DNA of 64,000 nucleotides from Limibacillus halophilus. Lineage in GTDB: Bacteria; Pseudomonadota; Alphaproteobacteria; Kiloniellales; CECT-8803. Position numbers and translations under genes: made by a program. Of the stretch, positions 11,725-22,446 are shown piece after piece; position 1 is the stretch's first letter; every line of letters begins with the position of its first letter. The notes beneath the pieces are model-generated. The model made no database searches. It saw only the letters and a program-made list of their open reading frames with translations, and was not told the origin of the DNA. The stretch spans positions 122,549 to 186,548 of the forward strand of contig NZ_JACHXA010000008.1 of NCBI RefSeq assembly GCF_014191775.1, written 5' to 3'.

Positions 11725-12672
11725 ATGGACACCACCGCCCTCAGCTTGGCACCGGACCTGGCCAAAGCCTTTGCCGCTTGGCAGCGGTGGTTGTCGGACG
11801 AGCGGCGATTGTCGCCGCACAGCCTCGCCGCCTACCAGTCCGACCTAAGCGACTTTCTTAGTTTCGTGACCCTGCATGAGGGCGGCCCACCCTCTTTGGC
11901 GCATCTTGAATCCTTGAAAACCGTTGATTTCAGGGCCTGGCTCAGCGCAAGAGGCCGACGCGGCCTGGCCAAGAGTTCGACCGCGAGAGCACTCTCCAGC
12001 CTGCGCTCCTTCTTTAACTGGGGTAAGCGGCATGGGCTGTTTGAAAACGCGGCCGTGACAGCGCTTCGGAATCCGCGTCAAAAGCAGAGCCTGCCCAAGG
12101 CCCTCACCCATAGAGAGATGCAAGACTGCCTCAAGGGGTTGTTCGAACTAGGGGATGAGCTTTGGGTTGCCAAGAGAAATCTGGCGATATTCCTGCTACT
12201 CTATGGCTGCGGTTTGCGAATTGGCGAGGCTCTTGCCTTGACCCGGCGCGAAGCCCCCGCTGCCGGTCAAAGCGCCCTTAGGATACGTGGGAAAGGCGGG
12301 AAAGAACGCATCGTTCCCTTGTTGCCCGTTATCGGATCGGCCGTAAGTGATTATCTGGAGAGCTGCCCCTTCCAACCGTCACCGAATGAGCCCTTGTTCG
12401 TCGGCAAGCGGGGCAATGCCCTGGGCGCGCGCCGTGTTCAGGAGACCTTGGAGCGGCTACGCGGATTCCTGGGACTGCCGCCGGATGCGACGCCGCATGC
12501 CCTGCGCCACTCTTTTGCCACCCATCTGCTGGCGGGCGGTGGCGATCTTCGGACGATACAGGAGCTGTTGGGCCACAGTTCGCTTTCGACCACACAGCGC
12601 TATACCTCTGTAGATACGGAGCGCCTGTTGGACGTATATAGGAAAAGCCATCCCCGAGCGGGTCGCGTGTGA
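11725..12672 (+). CDS. xerC: Tyrosine recombinase XerC
   Basis: 315 residues. N-terminal SAM-like core-binding domain (RWLSDERRLSPHSLAAYQSD) and C-terminal catalytic domain with the expected residues: Arg in YGCGLRIGEAL, HALRHSFATHLL (His and Arg), LLGHSSLSTTQRYTSVD with the second His and the tyrosine nucleophile. Works with XerD at dif to resolve chromosome dimers. It follows DUF484 by two bases, so probably one transcript; no flanking attachment sites or phage genes suggest a mobile integrase. Confidence 0.95.
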   Translation: MDTTALSLAPDLAKAFAAWQRWLSDERRLSPHSLAAYQSDLSDFLSFVTLHEGGPPSLAHLESLKTVDFRAWLSARGRRGLAKSSTARALSSLRSFFNWGKRHGLFENAAVTALRNPRQKQSLPKALTHREMQDCLKGLFELGDELWVAKRNLAIFLLLYGCGLRIGEALALTRREAPAAGQSALRIRGKGGKERIVPLLPVIGSAVSDYLESCPFQPSPNEPLFVGKRGNALGARRVQETLERLRGFLGLPPDATPHALRHSFATHLLAGGGDLRTIQELLGHSSLSTTQRYTSVDTERLLDVYRKSHPRAGRV

Positions 12673-12705
12673 CGCGCCTGCGGGAAAACTCAAAGGGAGA
12701 GCGTG

Positions 12706-13293
12706 ATGATCCTTCGCAAACTGCTGGTTTCCGTTTTCATGGTACTGCTTGCGGCACCGGCTTGTGCTCAAAACAACCGAAAAGGTGACCGCGTGATCGA
12801 GAAGACTGAATCCTCGGCTCCGAAAAGCCGTCCGCTGGAGCAAGAACCCGAAATAGCGCCGAAGAGTCGCCCGCTGGAGCAAGAACCCGAAATAGCGCCA
12901 AAGAGCCGGCCGCTGGAGCAGGATCCAGACATCGCCACCCCTGCGACCCGGGGCGGCAGCGGGAACAACGGCGGGACCACCGATGCGGTTGGAACTGCCG
13001 CCGGTATCCTGCTTAGCACCCAGGAACGCAGCATTCTCTATGACATCTTCGGCGGCGGCCGTGAGGTGAAAGGTTTCAAGAAGCCAAAGCCGATTCCGCC
13101 CGGCATTCGCAAGAAGATCGCGCGAGGCGGCGCGATTCCGCCAGGAATTGCCATGACCCGGTTGCCCGACTCGGCGCTATCGCGCCTTCCACGGCGACAA
13201 AACCAAGAGTATGTGGCCATCGGGAGCGATATCGTCCTGATAGACCGCAGCACCCAAGTCATTGTTGATGTCGTTGAGGAAATTCTGCGTTAA
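12706..13293 (+). CDS. Exported CigR-like (RcnB-type) protein with 13-residue repeats
   Basis: 195 residues from the ATG at 12706, five to six bases after GGGAGA. A signal peptide (MILRKLLVSVFMVLLAAPACAQ) is followed by three near-identical 13-residue repeats of APKSRPLEQEPEI type (residues 38-76). A Gly/Asn-rich linker comes next, and then a C-terminal domain with PPGIRKKIARGGAIPPGIA and YVAIGSDIVLIDRSTQVIVD. That C-terminal layout resembles the CigR/RcnB-like periplasmic family, from memory. Function unknown. It probably shares a transcript with xerC, 33 bases upstream; its TAA overlaps the stop of the convergent transporter gene. Confidence 0.7.
   Translation: MILRKLLVSVFMVLLAAPACAQNNRKGDRVIEKTESSAPKSRPLEQEPEIAPKSRPLEQEPEIAPKSRPLEQDPDIATPATRGGSGNNGGTTDAVGTAAGILLSTQERSILYDIFGGGREVKGFKKPKPIPPGIRKKIARGGAIPPGIAMTRLPDSALSRLPRRQNQEYVAIGSDIVLIDRSTQVIVDVVEEILR
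12817..12933 (+). repeat. Three tandem 39-bp coding repeats
   Basis: Units 12817-12855, 12856-12894 and 12895-12933 each encode a 13-residue unit. The first two are nearly identical at DNA level (GCTGGAGCAAGAACCCGAAA shared); the third is more diverged (QDPDI instead of QEPEI). The length is a multiple of three, so copy-number change would keep the frame. Confidence 0.95.
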
Positions 13294-14543
13294 CGCGGCG
13301 CCAAACGAAGCGAGTGGGCCGTCAAGACCAGCGCCAGGATTCCAAGCAGGGGTCCCAATGCCAGACTGCTAAAGGCAAGGCCCCAAGCCCAGGTGGGCTC
13401 ATCCCAAAGGGCGCCCCAGTCCAGCATCAATCCAAACACCAATGGGCTGACCGAGCCTGCGGCGAATCCCATCAAGCTGTGGAATGCCATGGTCGCGCCT
13501 TTCCGACCAGGGTCCGCGCATTCGACGACACCGGCCGTCAAGGCGCCGGAATCGACATTCAGGAGGAATACGTAAAGCCCGAGAATCGGCAGTAGAAGCA
13601 TTGGACTGCTGCCCACCAGGTATCCAACCAACAGGGACAACGCCGCCGCCGCACCCATGGCGCCGATGATGACGCGCCGACGGCCAAAGCGCAGAGCCAG
13701 TTCGTTCCCTAAGAAAGAGGCCGGCAGACCCAGCATGAAGAGCAAGGTCGCCAGTCGCGTCGCCGACCAACCCTCGCCAGCGAGGTCCTGAAAGGCCACG
13801 GCTGCGACCAGAAAAGCGACCAGCCAGCTGCGCACACCAAACAGCTCCCAAACATGCCCGCCATACCCCAGGATGTATCCGAAGGCCGGACGGTTCCCGA
13901 CCAACGGTCTGGGATCCAGAAGCTTGGTCAAGGGCACGATCGCAGCTAGTTTTTCCCGCTTGATCGGCCTGATCAGCAAACCGACCATCAGGCAAGCCGA
14001 CAGGCAGGCCGCGCCCGCCAGATAGAAAGCGCTCGGCCACCCCCCGAAGCGAGCGGCTTCTCCAGCCAACAGGACCGAAAGCGCCGTCCCGATTGCGAAG
14101 TGCGCTGTGTAGATCGAGATCGACCGGGACGCCTTGGGTCCGGTTACCCGATCGCTCAACAAACGCAGGCCGACCATGTAGGTGCCGGCCAGCCCGATTC
14201 CCCCGAGGGCCCGCAGTCCGAGCGCGCTCCAAAATCCTTCGGCCAGGAAGCCAAAACCGAAGTGACTGAGTGCGCCGACCGCGGAGGCGAAAAGATAGAT
14301 GCGGCGAGCGTCCAATCGATCGGTCAGGCTCACCAGCAACGGAACGGCTGAAATATAGCCCACGTGGTAAATGCCGCTGATCCAACCGGCCTCGCTGTTG
14401 GTCAGACTCCAGAGTGACCTGAACTCGGGCAAGAGCGCCGGAAAGCTTGCGCTGCCGATCAGGTTGAGCACCTCGGCCATGGTCAGGACAAACGTTAGTG
14501 CAAGGGACGAGCGAACGAGCGGGAAACCTCTTGATCCAACCAT
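13290..14543 (-). CDS. Major facilitator superfamily (MFS) transporter
   Basis: 417 residues with about twelve hydrophobic segments. The loop SLTDRLDARRIYLFASA corresponds to the MFS motif A region, and there is a central basic loop (IRPIKREKLAAIVPLTKLLD). Inner-membrane permease; the substrate cannot be read from sequence. Its stop overlaps the stop of the convergent CigR-like gene by four bases (TTAA). It lies 22 bases downstream of lpdA on the same strand. A short GC hairpin (14552-14564) in that gap has no T-tract. Confidence 0.85.
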   Translation of the reverse strand: MVGSRGFPLVRSSLALTFVLTMAEVLNLIGSASFPALLPEFRSLWSLTNSEAGWISGIYHVGYISAVPLLVSLTDRLDARRIYLFASAVGALSHFGFGFLAEGFWSALGLRALGGIGLAGTYMVGLRLLSDRVTGPKASRSISIYTAHFAIGTALSVLLAGEAARFGGWPSAFYLAGAACLSACLMVGLLIRPIKREKLAAIVPLTKLLDPRPLVGNRPAFGYILGYGGHVWELFGVRSWLVAFLVAAVAFQDLAGEGWSATRLATLLFMLGLPASFLGNELALRFGRRRVIIGAMGAAAALSLLVGYLVGSSPMLLLPILGLYVFLLNVDSGALTAGVVECADPGRKGATMAFHSLMGFAAGSVSPLVFGLMLDWGALWDEPTWAWGLAFSSLALGPLLGILALVLTAHSLRLAPR

Positions 14544-14565
14544 AACCTTCGCCGCCGAAGGCGGA

Positions 14566-15963
<1,398 letters not shown>

Positions 15964-16145
15964 CCCAGAAAGCTCCTTGGCGCTGTGCCTCAGTCAAAGG
16001 TGCCTAAATCGGAAACCCCTTCGGACGCCTCATGGCATAAAGGGCGGCAATCCTTGGAGGCCAGTTGCCCCGCACCTTGCCGCAAAGCCCGGAAGGAGAC
16101 AAGGTGAAGCCAGCGCGCAATACGCGATTGAAAAGGAAAATCGTC

Positions 16146-16499
16146 ATGTCGATCGCCAACATCATGGTCTATGGACAAAAACTGCCCGCCGTCGAAGAAA
16201 GCCGCCCGGACGCGACCAAGATAATCGCCGGCGATCCGCTGCAACGCACCTGGAACTACTATGAAAGCAGCGATGGAAAGCTCTATTCCGGAATCTGGGA
16301 GGCCGAGCCGGGAACCTGGCGGATCAACTACGACGAGGCTGAGTATTGTATCATTCTGGAAGGTCAGTCACGCCTGACCGATGAGCACGGCGCTGTGCTG
16401 GAACTCAGACCAGGCAGCGCAATCTTCATTCCACCCGGGTTCAAGGGCACCTGGGAAGTCGTCACGCGAACGCGCAAGCATTATGTGATTTATCTCTGA
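16146..16499 (+). CDS. Cupin domain protein (DUF861/cupin_3 type)
   Basis: 117 residues, single cupin. YSGIWEAEPGTWRINYDEAEYC forms the first motif region, with EGQSRLTDEHGAVLELRPGS and FIPPGFKGTWEVV forming the second. In this subfamily the classical His ligands are partly replaced, and only acidic residues are seen in motif 1. The start at 16146 is chosen for the ribosome site AAAAGGAAAA at 16131-16140; longer starts lack one. Enzymatic or sensor role unknown. It stands alone between minus-strand genes and is followed by a terminator. Confidence 0.8.
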   Translation: MSIANIMVYGQKLPAVEESRPDATKIIAGDPLQRTWNYYESSDGKLYSGIWEAEPGTWRINYDEAEYCIILEGQSRLTDEHGAVLELRPGSAIFIPPGFKGTWEVVTRTRKHYVIYL

Positions 16500-16529
16500 C
16501 GTAAGGGCGGCAGGGCGACAGGCAAAGAA

Positions 16530-16555
16530 AAAGGGCGCCGCAAGCGACGCCCTTT
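16530..16555. terminator. Hairpin terminator between cupin and cold-shock genes
   Basis: AAAGGGCGCCGC pairs with GCGACGCCCTTT (one mismatch) around a two-base loop. AACTTTT follows on the plus strand and TTTTTCTTTGCC on the minus strand. It probably serves the cupin gene and the convergent cold-shock gene. Confidence 0.8.
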
Positions 16556-16576
16556 AACTTTTCGATCCAAAAAGCC

Positions 16577-16786
16577 TCAGACGGCCTTCAGGTTCTCCGC
16601 GGAGGACTTACCGCGGCGCGGGTCCGTCTTCTCCTCGTAAGAAATCTGCTGACCTTCGTTCAGGCCGCTCAGACCGGCGCGCTCGACGGCGGAAATGTGG
16701 ACGAAAACGTCCGCGCCGCCTGCGTCAGGCTGAATGAAACCAAAACCCTTGGTGCTGTTGAACCATTTGACCGTGCCCGTTGGCAT
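16577..16786 (-). CDS. cspA: Cold-shock protein, CspA family
   Basis: 69 residues, a single cold-shock domain: [17 protein letters not shown] with RNP1 (KGFGFI), and RNP2 as VFVHIS. It binds single-stranded RNA and DNA as an RNA chaperone. The start at 16786 is fixed by AGGAGGA eight bases upstream; a longer frame is excluded by lack of similarity. Some 268 bases without a gene lie upstream, room for the long 5' leader common for this family. TAGACA and TATGGG spaced by 16 near 16830 are a weak promoter guess. Confidence 0.95.
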   Translation of the reverse strand: MPTGTVKWFNSTKGFGFIQPDAGGADVFVHISAVERAGLSGLNEGQQISYEEKTDPRRGKSSAENLKAV

Positions 16787-17054
16787 CGCTGTCCTCCTAA
16801 TGGTGATTCGCTCATGCATCCCATATGCTTGAGCATTAACATGTCTAGGAATTGCAGCGATCTCTCGGCCCAAGCGGGCATAACAAGTCGGCAGTTCAAA
16901 GTCCTATGACGGCCCGAAACATAAGCGAATTGTCGCAGAAAGCAAGCGAAAAGACGCATGGATCGGGTCTTGGGACCCGGTGCAGCCGGCTCTCAAGTCG
17001 CCAAACACGACGTTGCTATGCCGTTCATCCGCCCCTGATCGAAGGGCGATTTGA

Positions 17055-17369
17055 TTAGCGGAACCGGGAACTGGGCGGCGTGGTCGGCGGCACAGATGCC
17101 TGCTCGGATCGCTGCGGCTGCCTTACCTTGGAGCCTGTTGTCTGGTCCAGATCGTCGAAAATTCCGATGATCTGGTTTTTGTTGACACAGAAAATGGCGC
17201 TGGCTTCATCCTCAAAGGGAATAAAGTCACGTTCATCGTTCAACATGTCGATAACCCGCTCGTCTGCATCGAGGAAAATGCGGCCCTTTATGACCGAACC
17301 GTCGCTGACCTTCAGCCGAACGATGCGTGAATTCTTATTGACCCTACGGTCATTGCTGCCTTCTGACAT
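17055..17369 (-). CDS. Small conserved hypothetical protein
   Basis: About 104 residues starting MSEGSNDRRVNKNSRIV. The ATG at 17369 is chosen because GGGAGGG precedes it at correct spacing. The core reads VRLKVSDGSVIKGRIFLDAD, RVIDMLNDERDFIPFEDE and FCVNKNQIIGIFD, a small beta-rich fold resembling DUF6812-type proteins by memory. The C-terminus is Pro/Ser-rich and probably disordered. No signal peptide or membrane segment. Function unknown; separate from the cold-shock gene by 268 bases. Confidence 0.65.
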   Translation of the reverse strand: MSEGSNDRRVNKNSRIVRLKVSDGSVIKGRIFLDADERVIDMLNDERDFIPFEDEASAIFCVNKNQIIGIFDDLDQTTGSKVRQPQRSEQASVPPTTPPSSRFR

Positions 17370-17518
17370 TTCCACCCTCCCAAACGTCCGGACGTTGCCG
17401 CACATCCGTTTTACGTATCGATTTTCATTCAATTACGTTGAGCCAAAAAAAGCAAACGCTCGGTCGGCTATATCAGTCGACTTCGACAGCCCATCAACTT
17501 CTCGCCGGTCGTGACCCC

Positions 17519-19255
17519 CTACAGGTCCAGCAACAGGCGCTGGGGATCTTCCAGGGCTTCCTTGACCTTGACCAGGAAGGTCACGGCCTCGCGGCCGTCG
17601 ATCATCCGGTGATCGTAGGAATGGGCGAGGTACATCATCGGCCGCACCACCACCTCGCCGTTGATCGCCATCGGCCGCTCTTGAATTTTGTGCATGCCGA
17701 GAATACCCGATTGCGGGCGGTTCAGGATCGGCGTCGACAAAAGCGACCCGAAAGTGCCGCCGTTGGTGATGGTGAAGGTGCCGCCCTGCATTTCGTCCAT
17801 GCTGAGCTTACCGTCGCGCGCCCGCTTGCCGAGATCGGCAATACCCGCTTCCACGCCCGCGAAGGACAGACTGTCGGCATCACGCAGTACCGGAACCATC
17901 AGGCCGTTCGGGGTCGAGACCGCAACGCCGATATCGTAGTAGTTGTTGTAGACCATCTCTTCACCGTCGATCTGCGCATTGACCGAGGGAATTTCCTTGA
18001 GCGCCGCGACAACCGCCTTCACGAAGAACGACATGAATCCGAGCTTCACGCCGTGCTTTTTCTCGAAGGCTTCCTTGTGCTGCGCGCGAAGGGCCATGAT
18101 CGCGCCCATGTCCGCTTCGTTGAAAGTTGTCAGAATCGCCGCTGTGTTCTGTGCTTCCTTCAAGCGCCGGGCGATGGTCTGGCGCAACTTGGGCATGCGC
18201 ACCCGCTCCTGCCTGGACTCTGCCGCTTTGGCGGCCGGAGCCGGCGCGGATGCAGCGGCTGCAGCCGCCGCCGGAGCCTCGGGCACCGTCTGAACGGGGA
18301 CTTGCGCCGACTGCTTGCCATCCAGGAAATCCTGCACGTCTTCCTTGGTGATCCGGCCCTGCGGCCCTGTACCCTGAATGCGGTTGGGATCCAGCCCCTT
18401 TTCCGCGATCAGGTTGGCAACTGCCGGTGACAGCGTCATCGCACTGGGTGGCGTGGTTTCTTCAAAGTAGCGGATAAGGTCTTCCTTGGTGATCTTGCCA
18501 CCACCCGCCAACGCGGCGGGGTCAAGCGATTTGGACTTTGCGGGCGCTGCGGTCCCAGAGGAGTCGGCCTTGGAGTCGGCCTTGGAGTCCGCCTTGGGCT
18601 CGGCCTGCGCCGCTTTCGCAGCCGCCGGCGCTTCGCTTTTACCCGGCGCGGCACCGGCGGAGATGGAGGCCAACAAAGCGCCGACCTCAACCGTATCGCC
18701 TTCCTTTGCCTTTATGGCGCTCAGGACACCGGCCTGGGGAGCGTTGACCTCCAGGGTCACCTTATCGGTTTCCAGTTCGACCAGGGCCTCGTCCGCGGCA
18801 ACTGCCTCGCCTTCGGCTTTCAGCCACTTGGCAATGGTCGCTTCGGTAACAGACTCACCCAAGGTTGGGACCGTAACCTCCACGGTCTCGCCAGACACGG
18901 CCGGCGCCGCGGCAGCCGGGACGGAGGCAGACTCTTCCTTGGCCGGGGCGGCCTCCGTCTTTGCAGGTGCGGGGGCCTTGTCCTGCGCAGCGGCCTTCTT
19001 CGGCGTCGCGGCGCTTGCATTTTCGTCGATCCTGCCCAGAAGTGCCCCCACTTCGACGTTCGCGCCCTCCTCGGCGAGAATTTCGGCCAGGACACCCGCT
19101 GCTGGTGCGTTGACCTCAAGTGTTACCTTGTCGGTCTCCAGCTCCACGATCGGCTCGTCGGCGGCGACCGCATCGCCTGGCTTCTTCAGCCATTGTGCAA
19201 TTGTCGCCTCACTCACGGACTCGCCCAATGTGGGCACCTTGATCTCACTGGCCAT
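17519..19255 (-). CDS. sucB: 2-oxoglutarate dehydrogenase E2 (dihydrolipoyl succinyltransferase) with two lipoyl domains
   Basis: 578 residues, against about 400-420 for most SucB. Two lipoyl domains are present, at about 3-76 (lipoyl Lys43 in ETDKVTLEV) and 125-199 (Lys165 in the same motif), each followed by an Ala/Pro linker. A half-length E3-binding-like segment ([20 protein letters not shown], about 245-264) precedes the complete E3-binding domain (about 273-311, [17 protein letters not shown]). The catalytic domain ends in the HxxxDG motif [11 protein letters not shown]. It transfers succinyl groups to CoA in the TCA cycle. It follows sucA by 57 bases. Confidence 0.97.
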   Translation of the reverse strand: MASEIKVPTLGESVSEATIAQWLKKPGDAVAADEPIVELETDKVTLEVNAPAAGVLAEILAEEGANVEVGALLGRIDENASAATPKKAAAQDKAPAPAKTEAAPAKEESASVPAAAAPAVSGETVEVTVPTLGESVTEATIAKWLKAEGEAVAADEALVELETDKVTLEVNAPQAGVLSAIKAKEGDTVEVGALLASISAGAAPGKSEAPAAAKAAQAEPKADSKADSKADSSGTAAPAKSKSLDPAALAGGGKITKEDLIRYFEETTPPSAMTLSPAVANLIAEKGLDPNRIQGTGPQGRITKEDVQDFLDGKQSAQVPVQTVPEAPAAAAAAASAPAPAAKAAESRQERVRMPKLRQTIARRLKEAQNTAAILTTFNEADMGAIMALRAQHKEAFEKKHGVKLGFMSFFVKAVVAALKEIPSVNAQIDGEEMVYNNYYDIGVAVSTPNGLMVPVLRDADSLSFAGVEAGIADLGKRARDGKLSMDEMQGGTFTITNGGTFGSLLSTPILNRPQSGILGMHKIQERPMAINGEVVVRPMMYLAHSYDHRMIDGREAVTFLVKVKEALEDPQRLLLDL

Positions 19256-19312
19256 GCCTATGTCTCGTCTCTCTTTTCAGTTCGAGGGGGTCGCAGCGGT
19301 GCACCCCTTTTT

Positions 19313-22294
19313 TCACTTTGCAGCGTTGCCTTTGTCTTTTTCGTCGTCAATGCGCCGTCGTGTGCCAATCCGGCCCTCACGAACCTTGCCAATAGTCAAA
19401 GCATCGTTGACCAGGGATTCTTGCTCGGCTGCGTGGCGCTTCGCCGAACCGGTCGCGGGAGAAGCCGCCGAACGACGCCCCGCGTAGCGCGGCCGCGAAT
19501 TCTTGAAGCCCACGAGCTCCGCGACTTCTTCGATGAACTCGGCCACGAAGTTCCAGCCGCCCATATTGCGGGGCTCCTCCTGGCACCAGACCAACTCGCA
19601 GTGCTTGTAGGGCTCCAGCTCTTCCGCCAAGGCGTCCACCGGGAAGGGGTAGATCTGCTCCAGACGCAGGATGTGGACATCCTTGATCTTCTGGGCGTCC
19701 CTAGCCTCCAGCAGATCGTAGAAGACCTTACCGGAGCAAAGCACAACCTGCTTGACGTCCTTAGGTTTGGACGGGGGCGTGTCCTCATGCAGAACCCGGT
19801 GGAACGAACTTCCGGGCCCAAACATATCCAAATCCGACACGCACTTCTTGTGCCGCAATAGCGACTTGGGCGTCATGATGACGAGCGGCTTGCGGAAATC
19901 GCGCTGAATCTGGCGGCGTAGGATGTGGAAGTAGTTCGCCGGCGTCGTGCAGTTGGCGACCTGAATGTTGTCTTCCGCGCAAAGCTGTAGGAACCGCTCC
20001 ATGCGGGCGGAGGAATGCTCCGGCCCTTGTCCTTCGTAGCCATGCGGCAACAGCATGACGATACCGGACATGCGCAGCCACTTGCTTTCGCCCGAGGTTA
20101 TGAACTGATCGATGATGATCTGCGCGCCGTTGACGAAGTCGCCGAACTGCGCTTCCCAGAGCACCAGGGCCCGCGGTTCGGCGAGCGAGAAGCCGTATTC
20201 GAAACCCAGCACCGCCGCTTCGGACAAGGGGCTGTCCACGATCTCGGCCTTGGCCTGTTTCTCGCGTATGTGGTTCATCATCACATAGCGGAATTCTGTT
20301 TCCTGATCGATCAGGGACGCATGACGCTGCGAGAAAGTGCCGCGATTGCAATCCTGGCCGGATAGCCGAACCGGCGCGCCCTCCAGCAGCAGACTCCCGA
20401 AGGCCAAGGCCTCGGCCGTCGCCCAGTCAATGCCCTTGCCGCTGCTGATAGCCTTCCACTTGGCATCGAGCTGGCGCGCGATCTTGCGGTTGATGTTGAA
20501 ATCGTCCGGCACCGTGGTCAGCGCCTTGCCGATCTCACGCAAGGTTTCGAGTTCAACCGCCGTTTGGCCGCGATGAGCCGAGAACCCTTGGAGCGACTTC
20601 ATGCCCGCCCAGGCGCCTTCCAACCAATCGGCCTTGTTCGGCTTGTAGCTGTTGGCAACCTCGAATTCCTTTTCGAGCACAGCCTCGAAGTCCGTGACCA
20701 TCTTATCGGCGGCTGCTTGGTTCAGCAGCCCTTCATCCATAAGCTGCTTCGCATAGATCTGCCGCACGGTCATGTGCTTGTTGATCGCGCGATACATCAA
20801 CGGCTGCGTGAAAGCGGGCTCGTCACCTTCGTTGTGCCCGAAACGCCGGTAGCAGAACATGTCGATGACGACATCCTTTTTGAACTGCTGGCGGAATTCG
20901 GTGGCTATACGGGCGACGTGGACGACCGCTTCCGGGTCGTCGCCATTCACATGGAATATGGGTGCCTGAATGATCTTCGCGACCTCGGAGCAATAAGGCC
21001 CCGAACGCGCATTGACCGGGTTGGTCGTGAAGCCAATCTGGTTATTGACCACAAAATGAATGGTGCCGCCGATCCGGTAGCCCTTCAGCTCTGACAGATC
21101 CAGCGTTTCCGGCACCAGCCCCTGACCCGCGAAGGCCGCGTCGCCGTGCAACAGCAAAGCCATGACCTGGGTGCGGTCTTTATCGCCCAACTGCTCCTGC
21201 TTCGCCCGCACTTTACCAACCACAACCGGGTTCACGGCTTCAAGATGAGATGGATTAGCGGTGAGCGACAGGTGCACCTGATTGCCGTCGAACTCGCGAT
21301 CCGACGAGGTGCCGAGATGGTACTTGACGTCGCCCGAGCCACCGACTTGCTCGGGGTGGCTCGCGCCGCCCTGAAACTCGGAAAAGATCGCCTGGAAGGG
21401 CTTGCCCATAAAGTTGGCGAGCATGTTGAGCCGTCCGCGGTGCGGCATGCCAAGCACCACTTCCTTCAGGCCAAGCTGCCCGCCACGCTTCAGAATTTGC
21501 TCAAGACAGGGAATCATGGCCTCGCCACCATCCAGTCCAAAGCGTTTCGTGCCGGTATATTTCTTGTTCAGGAACTGCTCGAAAATCTCGGCGGCCACCA
21601 ACCGCTCCAGGATTGCGATCTTGCCCTTGTCGGTAAAGTCGGTCTGGTTCCGGGCCTGTTCGATGCGCTGTTGAATCCAGGCTTTCTGGTCCGGGTCCTG
21701 GATATGCATGAACTCGACACCGATCTTACCGCAGTAAGTGGCACGGACGGCCTTGATAAGCTGTCGAAGCGTGCCGGTTTCCATCCCAAGGACATTGTTC
21801 AGGAAGATCGGACGGTCCCAGTCACTCTCGGTAAATCCATAGGACGCCGGGTCCAGTTCAGGATGGCTGCTGCGCTCCACAAGCCCTAATGGATCAAGAT
21901 CAGCCTCAAGGTGCCCGCGAACCCGATAGGCACGGATTAGCATCAAGGCGCGAATGGAATCGAGTGTTGCCGAGCGAACGTGATCGGCGGTCAGTTCCCG
22001 GCCTTGCGAAATTCCGGCGGCGACCGCCTGAACCGATGCATTTCCGCTACCGTCGCACGACGTCTTGAATGTCTCCGGCCCGGGCTCGCCGGTCGCATCA
22101 ACCGCTGCGGCACCATTGCCACTCTGGCCGGATAGGCTGCTCAGCAGTCCGGCCGCATCGTCCGTCAGTTCGGAAAAGATCTCCCGCCACGAAGGCTCGA
22201 CCGAAGAAGGGTCGCGCTGGAACTGCGTGAAAAGCGCCGCCAGCTCCCGCGCATTCGGTCCGTAATAGGTCTGGTCGTGGTTCGTTTGTCCCAT
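19313..22294 (-). CDS. sucA: 2-oxoglutarate dehydrogenase E1
   Basis: About 993 residues, normal for the family. N-terminal YYGPNARELAALFTQF; thiamine diphosphate region with GDAAFAGQGLVPETLDLSEL and YRIGGTIHFVVNNQIGFTT; RRFGHNEGDEPAFTQPLMY; the C-terminal WCQEEPRNMGGWNFV. Decarboxylates 2-oxoglutarate and passes the succinyl group to SucB. The ATG at 22294 is preferred over an in-frame TTG two codons upstream. It lies 152 bases downstream of sucD and in front of sucB, the usual sucCDAB order. Confidence 0.99.
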   Translation of the reverse strand: MGQTNHDQTYYGPNARELAALFTQFQRDPSSVEPSWREIFSELTDDAAGLLSSLSGQSGNGAAAVDATGEPGPETFKTSCDGSGNASVQAVAAGISQGRELTADHVRSATLDSIRALMLIRAYRVRGHLEADLDPLGLVERSSHPELDPASYGFTESDWDRPIFLNNVLGMETGTLRQLIKAVRATYCGKIGVEFMHIQDPDQKAWIQQRIEQARNQTDFTDKGKIAILERLVAAEIFEQFLNKKYTGTKRFGLDGGEAMIPCLEQILKRGGQLGLKEVVLGMPHRGRLNMLANFMGKPFQAIFSEFQGGASHPEQVGGSGDVKYHLGTSSDREFDGNQVHLSLTANPSHLEAVNPVVVGKVRAKQEQLGDKDRTQVMALLLHGDAAFAGQGLVPETLDLSELKGYRIGGTIHFVVNNQIGFTTNPVNARSGPYCSEVAKIIQAPIFHVNGDDPEAVVHVARIATEFRQQFKKDVVIDMFCYRRFGHNEGDEPAFTQPLMYRAINKHMTVRQIYAKQLMDEGLLNQAAADKMVTDFEAVLEKEFEVANSYKPNKADWLEGAWAGMKSLQGFSAHRGQTAVELETLREIGKALTTVPDDFNINRKIARQLDAKWKAISSGKGIDWATAEALAFGSLLLEGAPVRLSGQDCNRGTFSQRHASLIDQETEFRYVMMNHIREKQAKAEIVDSPLSEAAVLGFEYGFSLAEPRALVLWEAQFGDFVNGAQIIIDQFITSGESKWLRMSGIVMLLPHGYEGQGPEHSSARMERFLQLCAEDNIQVANCTTPANYFHILRRQIQRDFRKPLVIMTPKSLLRHKKCVSDLDMFGPGSSFHRVLHEDTPPSKPKDVKQVVLCSGKVFYDLLEARDAQKIKDVHILRLEQIYPFPVDALAEELEPYKHCELVWCQEEPRNMGGWNFVAEFIEEVAELVGFKNSRPRYAGRRSAASPATGSAKRHAAEQESLVNDALTIGKVREGRIGTRRRIDDEKDKGNAAK

Positions 22295-22446
22295 CTTCAA
22301 CTTCGCCGCGGCCCGCCAAGGGACCGGCGCCGCTCTTCGCCCGTGTAGAGAGCGAGAGCGGCGTCAGACCATTTGTAGAGACGTGACCGCACCGCCTCCT
22401 GCTGTTGCGTTCCGGCTTCCGTTCAGAGCTTCCAAAGCAAGAAAAC

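Noticed and set aside
11725..12672. Mobile-element integrase
   Set aside because: The tyrosine recombinase sits in the DUF484-xerC housekeeping context with no attachment-site repeats, tRNA or phage genes next to it.
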